From UBA8337 sp965221415 (GTDB taxonomy: Bacteria > Pseudomonadota > Alphaproteobacteria > RS24), in contig OZ244887.1 of assembly GCA_965221415.1 (NCBI GenBank), forward strand, positions 682,001 through 746,000: 64,000 nt of DNA. The letters run 5' to 3'. Of this stretch, positions 57,647 through 64,000 are shown one piece after another. Each line of letters starts with the position of its first letter. The stretch's first letter is position 1. The notes beneath the pieces were generated by a model that had not been told where the DNA came from, did no database searches, and saw only the letters and a program-made list of their open reading frames with translations. A program made the position numbers and the translations under genes.

Positions 57647-60600
57647 TTAAACGATGTCGAAATGCGCCAAGGTGAGTTCTTCTGTATAGTCCTCTAGAAC
57701 CATGAGTATGACATCGTCGGCGGTGCTTGACGTGCCTTGGGTGGCGTAGATGATGGTGTCGTTGATGTATTCTCTGTTGGTGTATTTACCAGTTTGGGTA
57801 GTGTCATTTGTCCAGCGGATGTTGGCGGCGGATTTCAGCGCATCCAGTGTTGTTTCATTGCCATTGTCGGTGTCCACGCGGATTTTGTCAGTGCCGCCAG
57901 GATGGCCACTGTAAGAACTGCGGCTCGACACGGTATCAAAGCTGAAATCTACCACATTGTCTCTATCACCAGCCGCGCCGTTCAAGTTGAGAACGAAAAT
58001 GTCATTGTGTCCGCCACCAAAAAGGTTATCCTCTCCAGCTCCGCCGTCCAGGACGTCATTGCCAGCGTGGCCATGAAGCGTATCATCGCCATCGTTGCCG
58101 AAGAAAATATCATTGCCGTTCTTGCCGTATATTCGGTCATTGCCTGCGCCGCCGGATATTTCACTATTGGCCGAAGTGGTATCTATATCGAGACGGTGAA
58201 TACCAAGAAGATAATCAAACTCATCATCATCTAGCTCAAGCACGCCATCACCATCAAGGTCAATCCATGCCCGCACATACGTAAAATCCGCACTTGTTCC
58301 GGAAGTCCAGACGCCTTGCGCATCCTGCTTCCATTTGACTTCATCATTTATGTCAAGCTGAATGGCGACTTCTTCTTCGTCCCAAGAATAAGTCGATTCA
58401 CCTGCGCTACCATCGAATATATCATTGCCGCTTCCGCCGACAAGCTTTGTGCGTCCAGACCCTGCTATTAAGACATCATCGCCTGCACCGCCAAATATCC
58501 GTCCCTCGTCTGTTATCTCAAGCCTATCATCGCCGCCCTCTCCGTAAAGAGCATGCGATCTAGACCCAGAAATAATTTTGTCATTGTCAGCACCGCCTGT
58601 TATTTTGTTAAAACTTTGATGTATGAAATCAAACTCATCATCATTTAGTTCAAGCACACCATCATTATCTGTATCAATCCATGCTCTGATATATTCATAG
58701 CCGTCGCCAGTGCCGGAATCCCAACTGTCGGTTGTCCTATCGTATTTCCATTTTTCCAACGCGCTCATATCCATGTTAATATTGCCTTCGGATTCCAGAT
58801 ATACGACAGTACCCCACACACGTTCACTTGGATTCATGTAAACATCATTGCCAGTACCGCCGTAAAGATGATTATGTTGAGTCGACCCAATCAACCAATC
58901 GTCACCTTCGCGGCCGTAAAGACGCGTAATATTACCCACGCTGTGTAACACATCATCACCAGACCCACCGTAAAGGTAATCCCAACCCCCGTGGTTGACT
59001 TTGCCATGCAACGACACCTCTTCCGTTGAAGTCCTGTAATTCAACATCCATTTTGGCCCCGTCAGATAATAATCTGTCAGCCCATCTATTGTGATGTCGA
59101 AGCTGCGAGTGAGGGTTTCGTCGCCAGAGGTTAATGTAATGGTCACCGTGTCGGTGAGGCTGCCCACCGCGCCATCCGTATCGTCATCATCACCATCTAG
59201 TGCTTCGACGTCGGCGTGTGTATTGTCCAACACGTAACCCCATGTGCCATCATCATTGATGGTCAGCGTGCCATAGCTAGCTGTGCTCGTGGCGGTATAA
59301 TCGGCAAGGGTACGGTCATCGGCAAGCGTGATAGTACCAGCCGGGTCAGACCACGGGCTGTCCTCGCGCGCCGTGAACGAGCCAGTGACGTCGATGACCG
59401 GAGGCGGAGGAGGGGGTGGTGCGGTCGACACTATGTCGAAATGCGCCAAGGTAAGGCGGGCGTTGAAATCCTCCAACACCATGAGTGTCACATCGTCGCT
59501 AGTGTCCGCCGTGCCTTGCGTGGCGTAGATGACAGTGTCTGCGGGGCTGTGATTGGAGTACCAACCTCTGGCCGTGTTGTATTGCGTGCTAACTGTCCAG
59601 TCGATGTTGGCGGCGGATTTCAGCTCCGCCAGTGTCGTCGCAGTGCTATCGCCGATGTCAACGCGGATTTTGTCACTATTGTTTGCGCTGGAGCTGAAGT
59701 CGACTACCCTGTCCAGGTCATCCACTAGGCCGCTCAGATTGAGAATAAAAATATCATTGCCGCGGCCGCCAGATAGCCTGTCAATACCGCCATTGCCGGA
59801 GAGCGTATCATTGCCGCCGTTGCCAGATAGCTTGTCAGCGCTATCGCCGCCGAATATTTCATCATTGGCCGAAGTGGCATAGATAGAAAGGGAATCGATA
59901 TCAAGAAGATAATCAAACTCATCATCTTGTTCAACTATGCCATCATTATCAAGGTCAACCCATGCCCGAACATACGTAAAGTCTGATGTTTTCCCTGAAG
60001 TCCAAACGCCTTGTGCGTCCTTTTTCCATTTGACATCGTCATTTAGGTCAAGATAAAGGGCCACATCTTCGCTTCTGGGAGAATATTCATCCCAAGAATA
60101 AATCGCGGTACCTGCGCTACCATCAAATTCATCATTGCCTTCACCGCCGCGAAGGGACGTGCTTCCAGAACCAGCGATTAAGATATCATTGCCATCATCC
60201 CCCCATATTATTCCAGAACCCTTTAGCTCAAGCGTATCATCCCCGCCATCTCCGGCGATACGGCCAGAGCCCCAAGTAATTTTGTCACTGCTATCGTCGC
60301 CGCCCATTATGGCGAAAAAATCTTGATGTATGAAATCAAATTCATCATCTTGTTCAAGCAGGTCGTCATTATCTGTATCAATCCATGCTCTGATATACTC
60401 ATATTCGTCGCCTGTGCCTGAAACCCAAGTCGCGGTTGCCTTGTTATATTTCCATTTTTCCGACTCGGTCATATCAACCGTAATATTGCCTACGGATCCC
60501 AGAATTGCGGCGTTACCATGATCGTGCTCTCGCACACCTGAACTTGCGTAAACATCATTGCCTGCGCCGCCGAAAAAGAAATTGTTTAGATATCCGCCAG

Positions 60601-63600
60601 TAAACCAATCATCACCTGCGCCACCGTAAACATAAGAATAGCGAAACGAGCTATCTAACACATCGTCTCCAGACCCACCGTGAAGTTCAGTCCCCGCTGT
60701 GTTCTGGAAGGTCACATCGGGGAGGCCATGCAATGACAAATCGTCCGTTGAACCTTTGTAATCCAGTGTTGTTGAGCCGTATGTTAGGTAATAATCCGTC
60801 AGTCCATCAATGGTGATGTCGAAGCTATGGGTGAGGGTCTCGTCGCCAGAGGTCAGTGTGATAGTCACCGTATCGATGAGGCTGCCCGCCGCGCCATCTG
60901 TATCGTCATCATCGCCATCGAGTGCTTCGACAGCGGCGTTTGTATTGTCCAACACATAAGCCCACGTTCCGTCATCATTGATGGTCAGCGTGCCATAGCT
61001 AGCTGTGCTCGTGGCGGTGTAATCGGCAAGCGCACGGTCATCGGCAAGCGTGATAGTACCAGCTGGGTCAAACCATGGGCTGTCCTCGCGCGCTGTGAGT
61101 GTGCCAGTGATATCGATGGCCGTGGTAATCACTGGCGGCGCGGTCGACACTATGTCGAAATGTGCCAAGGTGAGGGGAGCGGTGTAATCCTCCAGTACCA
61201 TGAGAATGGTGTCGTCGGAGGTAGTTTCCGTGCCGTGTGTGGCGTAGATAATGGTGTCATTGATGTTGCGGTCATTTAAAAGCCCACCGCGGGTCGTGTC
61301 AGTTGTCCAGCGGATGTTGGCCGCAGATTTTAGTGCTTCCAGTGTCGCTGCATAGCTATCGCCGATGTCCACGCGGATTTTATCATCGCCTCTACTCGTT
61401 CTGCCGTGCCGAATCTCGTTGCCTGATGCAGTGCCAGAGCTGAAATCATGTACCTCGTCCCAGTCGCGCGCACCGCCGTTCAGATTGAGAACGAAAATAT
61501 CATTGCCATTGTAGCCGTGAAGGTGATCCACGCCAACGCCGCCCGCCAATACGTCATTGCCGTAGCCGCCATAAAGATGGTCGTTTCCAGACCCGCCATC
61601 TAGCAGGTCATCGCCTCCGCCGCCATATAGTGCGTCATGACCTCCATTGCCGTAGAAAATATCATTGTCGTTGTTTCCCTGGTCGCCAGAAATAGAGTCA
61701 TTGCCGCTGCTGCCAGATATTTCATGGTCGGACGAAGAGGTAAAGATATAAAGACGATTGATACCGAGAAGATAATCATACTCATCTGCTTGCGTGGCGA
61801 TGCCATCATTATCAAGGTCAATCCATGCTCGAATATGCGTAAAGTCGTCGCTTGTGCCAGAAGTCCAAGTGCCTTGGTCGTCCTGTTTCCATTTGGTCTC
61901 GTCAGTCATGTCAAGATGAAGGGTGACATCGCCGCTTCTGTATGCGTGACTCCAACCATAAATCGCGTAACCTGCGCTACCATCGAATACATCATCGCCG
62001 TAACCGCCGTCTAAATGCGTGCGCCCAGAGCCAGCTATGAGGACATCATCGCCACCGTCGCCATATAAAGTACCAGATACAGTTACCTCAAGCTCATCAT
62101 CGCCGCCCCTGCCGAAAATAGTGCTATGGGCAGCCCCGGTAATAATGTTGTCATTGCCCGCACCGCCCTGTATTTTTCGGAAACCTTGATGGATGTAATC
62201 ATATTCATCATCATCGTCACGCACGGTGTCATCAGCCGCATGAATCCATGCTCTGATATATTCATATCCGTCGCCAGTGCCAGAAACCCAACTATCGGTT
62301 GCTTTTTCATATTTCCATTTTTCCGACGCGCTCATATCCAAGTCAATAATCTTGCCTTCGGATTCTAAAAATACGACATCGGTTCCGCGTCCACCTGGAC
62401 TCGTGTAAACATCACTGCCCGCGCCGCCATAAAGATGATTGGCGCCAGGCCCTGCAATCAACCAATCGTCACCTGCACCGCCGAAAAGACGAGAACCATA
62501 ACCCCCGTCCAACACATCGTCGCCAGACCCTCCATACACGTCATTCCGACCCCAGTTGCTATCGCTATGCAGCGACAAATCGTCCGTTGACCCCTTGTGC
62601 TCATCCAGTACTTGTACGTCTTCCGCCAGAGTATAATCCGTCAGCCCATCTATTGTGATGTCGAAGCTGCGGGTGAGGGTTTCGTCGCCAGAGGTCAGCG
62701 TGATGGTCACTGTATCGGTAAGGCTGCCGACTGCGCCATCCGTGTCGTCATCATCGCCGTCGAGTGCTTCGACAGCGGCGTGTTCATTGTCCAGCACGTA
62801 ACCCCACGTGCCGTCATCATTAATGGTCACCGTGCCGTAGCTCGCTGTGGCTGTGGCGGTGTAATCGGAAAGCGCACGATTAGGGTCGCCGAGGCTGATA
62901 GTGCCATCTGGATTACGCCACGGGCTGTCCTCACGGGCTGCGAACGTGCCAGTGATGTCGATGTCTGCGGTGGTGAAATGCGCCAGCGTGAGTTCGACGT
63001 CGAAATCCTCTAGCACCATCAGGATGGTATCGTCGGAGGTGTCGGCCGTGCCGTGCGTGGCGTAGATGATAGTGTCGTTGATGAATCGGTCGTGGGTCTC
63101 GTTACGCGTGAACCCGTACTCATTTGTGTTATTTGTCCAGCGAATATTGGCGGCAGCTTTCAGCCCCGCCAGTGTTGTTACCGTGCTGTCGCCGATATCC
63201 ACGCTGATTTTATCATTGCCGCCTCTTGCTGTGCCATCGAAGTAGCTCGCGCCCGACACAGTGCCTGAACTGAAATCTTCCACATAGTCCAAATCGCCCG
63301 CTGCGCCGTCCAGATTGAGAACGAAAACATCATTGCCTGTACCGCCAGCAAGGTTGTCGTCGCCAGCCCCGCCATCTAGTCGGTCATTGCCGCCTTGGCC
63401 GTATAGCTGGTCAGTACCGCCATTGCCGTAGAAAACATCAATACCATCGCCGCCATAAAGATGGTCGTACCCGTCGCCGCCAGATATTTCATTACCGCCC
63501 GAAGCGGCAGTGATAATAAGAGAATCGATATCGCGAAGATAATCAAACTCATCGGCCTGTGTGGCCTCACCATCGCCATCAAGGTCAATCCATGCCCGAA

Positions 63601-64000
63601 TATAGGTAAAGCCTGCGCCTGTTCCAGAAGTCCAAGCGCCTTGGTCATCCTGCTGCCATTTGGTCGCGTCATTCATGTCCAGATGAATGGCGGCATCTTC
63701 ATCTCTGGCTGAATGATGCCTATCATAAGTCGTGTGACCTGCTGCGTTACCGTCGAATCTATCATCGCCAGCACCGCCACGAAGGAATGTTTCTCCCGTA
63801 CCGGCTATCAAGACATCATTGCCCGCACCTGCCAATATCTGCCCATCGCCTTTTAGCTCAAGCCAGTCATCTCCGCCTTCGCCAGCAATTTGACTATAGC
63901 CAGACCCAGAAATAATCCTGTCATCGCCCGCACCGCCCACAATGTTTGCAAAACCTTTATGTATGAAATCATATTCATCATCTTGGTCGCGCGCGTCATC
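57647..64000 (-). CDS. Giant acidic RTX/VCBS repeat protein (N terminus beyond window)
   Basis: At least 2117 residues are visible; the frame runs off the right edge, so the start is missing. The protein is extremely acidic and seems to lack cysteine. Three kinds of module alternate: glycine-aspartate RTX nonapeptides (GGAGNDxLxGG type), which bind calcium in beta-rolls; one VCBS/cadherin-like domain per unit (AREDSPW, then SYGTLTINDDGTWGYVLDN and SFDITIDGLTDY); and seven clear RAWIDxDxDG...DEFD segments that read like EF-hand loops. These are arranged in long repeats of about 573-606 residues. RTX/VCBS proteins are usually secreted by type I systems and act as adhesins or surface layers; no type I secretion gene is in the window. 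The C terminus ends in LTLAHFDIV at a repeat boundary. Function is inferred. Confidence 0.93.
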   Translation of the reverse strand, partial: DDARDQDDEYDFIHKGFANIVGGAGDDRIISGSGYSQIAGEGGDDWLELKGDGQILAGAGNDVLIAGTGETFLRGGAGDDRFDGNAAGHTTYDRHHSARDEDAAIHLDMNDATKWQQDDQGAWTSGTGAGFTYIRAWIDLDGDGEATQADEFDYLRDIDSLIITAASGGNEISGGDGYDHLYGGDGIDVFYGNGGTDQLYGQGGNDRLDGGAGDDNLAGGTGNDVFVLNLDGAAGDLDYVEDFSSGTVSGASYFDGTARGGNDKISVDIGDSTVTTLAGLKAAANIRWTNNTNEYGFTRNETHDRFINDTIIYATHGTADTSDDTILMVLEDFDVELTLAHFTTADIDITGTFAAREDSPWRNPDGTISLGDPNRALSDYTATATASYGTVTINDDGTWGYVLDNEHAAVEALDGDDDDTDGAVGSLTDTVTITLTSGDETLTRSFDITIDGLTDYTLAEDVQVLDEHKGSTDDLSLHSDSNWGRNDVYGGSGDDVLDGGYGSRLFGGAGDDWLIAGPGANHLYGGAGSDVYTSPGGRGTDVVFLESEGKIIDLDMSASEKWKYEKATDSWVSGTGDGYEYIRAWIHAADDTVRDDDDEYDYIHQGFRKIQGGAGNDNIITGAAHSTIFGRGGDDELEVTVSGTLYGDGGDDVLIAGSGRTHLDGGYGDDVFDGSAGYAIYGWSHAYRSGDVTLHLDMTDETKWKQDDQGTWTSGTSDDFTHIRAWIDLDNDGIATQADEYDYLLGINRLYIFTSSSDHEISGSSGNDSISGDQGNNDNDIFYGNGGHDALYGGGGDDLLDGGSGNDHLYGGYGNDVLAGGVGVDHLHGYNGNDIFVLNLNGGARDWDEVHDFSSGTASGNEIRHGRTSRGDDKIRVDIGDSYAATLEALKSAANIRWTTDTTRGGLLNDRNINDTIIYATHGTETTSDDTILMVLEDYTAPLTLAHFDIVSTAPPVITTAIDITGTLTAREDSPWFDPAGTITLADDRALADYTATSTASYGTLTINDDGTWAYVLDNTNAAVEALDGDDDDTDGAAGSLIDTVTITLTSGDETLTHSFDITIDGLTDYYLTYGSTTLDYKGSTDDLSLHGLPDVTFQNTAGTELHGGSGDDVLDSSFRYSYVYGGAGDDWFTGGYLNNFFFGGAGNDVYASSGVREHDHGNAAILGSVGNITVDMTESEKWKYNKATATWVSGTGDEYEYIRAWIDTDNDDLLEQDDEFDFIHQDFFAIMGGDDSSDKITWGSGRIAGDGGDDTLELKGSGIIWGDDGNDILIAGSGSTSLRGGEGNDEFDGSAGTAIYSWDEYSPRSEDVALYLDLNDDVKWKKDAQGVWTSGKTSDFTYVRAWVDLDNDGIVEQDDEFDYLLDIDSLSIYATSANDEIFGGDSADKLSGNGGNDTLSGNGGIDRLSGGRGNDIFILNLSGLVDDLDRVVDFSSSANNSDKIRVDIGDSTATTLAELKSAANIDWTVSTQYNTARGWYSNHSPADTVIYATQGTADTSDDVTLMVLEDFNARLTLAHFDIVSTAPPPPPPPVIDVTGSFTAREDSPWSDPAGTITLADDRTLADYTATSTASYGTLTINDDGTWGYVLDNTHADVEALDGDDDDTDGAVGSLTDTVTITLTSGDETLTRSFDITIDGLTDYYLTGPKWMLNYRTSTEEVSLHGKVNHGGWDYLYGGSGDDVLHSVGNITRLYGREGDDWLIGSTQHNHLYGGTGNDVYMNPSERVWGTVVYLESEGNINMDMSALEKWKYDRTTDSWDSGTGDGYEYIRAWIDTDNDGVLELNDDEFDFIHQSFNKITGGADNDKIISGSRSHALYGEGGDDRLEITDEGRIFGGAGDDVLIAGSGRTKLVGGSGNDIFDGSAGESTYSWDEEEVAIQLDINDEVKWKQDAQGVWTSGTSADFTYVRAWIDLDGDGVLELDDDEFDYLLGIHRLDIDTTSANSEISGGAGNDRIYGKNGNDIFFGNDGDDTLHGHAGNDVLDGGAGEDNLFGGGHNDIFVLNLNGAAGDRDNVVDFSFDTVSSRSSYSGHPGGTDKIRVDTDNGNETTLDALKSAANIRWTNDTTQTGKYTNREYINDTIIYATQGTSSTADDVILMVLEDYTEELTLAHFDIV
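57650..59428 (-). repeat. Giant-protein tandem unit, C-terminal copy (about 1.78 kb)
   Basis: Units are counted from LTLAHFDIV to the next LTLAHFDIV. This last unit is 1779 bases (593 codons) by the Phe position of that motif. It holds one VCBS-like module, RTX arrays and two RAW-type calcium loops. Confidence 0.85.
59060..59395 (-). repeat. VCBS/cadherin-like module C
   Basis: This segment encodes VTGSFTAREDSPW through SFDITIDGLTDYYL. It is nearly identical to modules A and B, which share long runs with it at DNA level as well as in protein. Confidence 0.8.
59429..61147 (-). repeat. Giant-protein tandem unit, second from C terminus (about 1.72 kb)
   Basis: The unit is 1719 bases (573 codons) by the same motif. 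It ends in a proline run after DIVSTA (seven prolines) that replaces the shorter linker of its neighbour. Confidence 0.85.
60785..61125 (-). repeat. VCBS/cadherin-like module B
   Basis: The module encodes ITGTLTAREDSPW through SFDITIDGLTDYYL. It differs from modules A and C at a handful of residues such as FDPAG for SDPAG and AGSLIDTV for VGSLTDTV. Confidence 0.8.
61148..62967 (-). repeat. Giant-protein tandem unit, third from C terminus (about 1.82 kb)
   Basis: The unit is 1818 bases (606 codons) by the Phe position of LTLAHF. Its boundary differs from the others: LTLAHF is followed by TTADID and not DIVSTAPP, so the linker is absent. The RTX stretch near 61480-61700 is the longest in the visible part. 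Confidence 0.8.
62633..62962 (-). repeat. VCBS/cadherin-like module A
   Basis: The module encodes ITGTFAAREDSPW through SFDITIDGLTDY. It is the most divergent of the three, with RNPDGTISLGDPNRALSDY where B and C have DPAGTITLADDR. Confidence 0.8.

Noticed and set aside
57737..63712. Several plus-strand open frames of 60-170 codons inside the giant gene
   Set aside because: They lie antisense to the repeat protein, recur at matching places in each unit and have translated sequence without domain or start signals. They are by-products of the repeated, GC-biased codons.
57647..64000. CRISPR-like or satellite repeat array
   Set aside because: The repeats are long, imperfect and fully in frame within one coding sequence; no short identical repeats with unique spacers were seen here or elsewhere in the window.

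Overview
The window reads as a chromosomal segment of an alphaproteobacterium, probably marine or aquatic and free-living. Several lines point there. The block relA-end/DUF2062/pdxJ/acpS/lepB/rnc/era/recO and the block DUF177/plsX/fabH/ihfA/merR/tRNA-Pro are typical alphaproteobacterial gene orders. DUF2842, a ubiquinol-cytochrome c chaperone, an NDUFS4-like complex I subunit, a metal-site-variant HemB, a K+-independent H+-pyrophosphatase and a TRAP transporter fit as well. I cannot name the species from sequence alone. The DNA is mostly GC-rich by eye and densely coding. No gene-free stretch exceeds about 190 bases, so no long empty region needs describing.

Layout. 1-7243 (+): the probable tail of a RelA/SpoT protein, then vitamin B6, lipid-carrier, secretion, RNA and DNA maintenance genes ending with parC. 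7248-13450 (-): a TRAP transporter (dctP-dctQ-dctM plus a small anchored protein), the leucyl-transferase bpt of the N-degron pathway, and an SLC13-type permease with RCK_C domains. 13516-16745 (+): a beta-hydroxyacid dehydrogenase and a lipoprotein-type S8 autotransporter protease. 16742-21663: hemB (-), a compact valine-degradation set (acyl-CoA dehydrogenase, HIBYL-CoA hydrolase, 3-hydroxyisobutyrate dehydrogenase; +) and a DUF1295 membrane protein (-). 21818-30424 (+): glyA, nrdR, the complete ribD-ribE-ribB-ribH riboflavin set running into nusB and thiL, then hppA with a strong terminator. 30480-35179: bamE (-), cytochrome bc1 chaperone, DUF177, plsX-fabH-ihfA-merR and tRNA-Pro(GGG).

35180-37089 is a small accessory insert just 3' of tRNA-Pro(GGG). 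It holds a beta-class DNA methyltransferase overlapping a zinc-rich HNH-type candidate restriction endonuclease, preceded by an AT-rich array of repeated and inverted boxes. 37192-46656 returns to core genes: DUF2842, ctaA, rplM-rpsI, fabZ, argC, an aminotransferase, hom, glpX, recJ and tRNA-Glu. 46669-51582 holds periplasmic MsrA, a small helical repeat-like protein, glyoxalase, alpha/beta hydrolase, sirtuin, a double cold-shock-domain protein, a thioesterase and tRNA-Pro(TGG).

51637-57557 looks like an envelope-modification and accessory stretch: an AT-rich lipoprotein, DoxX, a secreted hypothetical protein, a GT10 (fucosyltransferase-type) glycosyltransferase, two tandemly duplicated LpxL-type acyltransferases, a secreted cyclase-family protein and the NDUFS4-like subunit. 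After tRNA-Arg(TCT), 57647-64000 is filled by one giant acidic protein read on the minus strand and cut by the window edge. It is built from 1.7-1.8 kb tandem repeats, each combining RTX calcium-binding nonapeptides, one VCBS/cadherin-like module and two EF-hand-like loops. This protein, the R-M insert and the acyltransferase duplication are the parts most worth following up.
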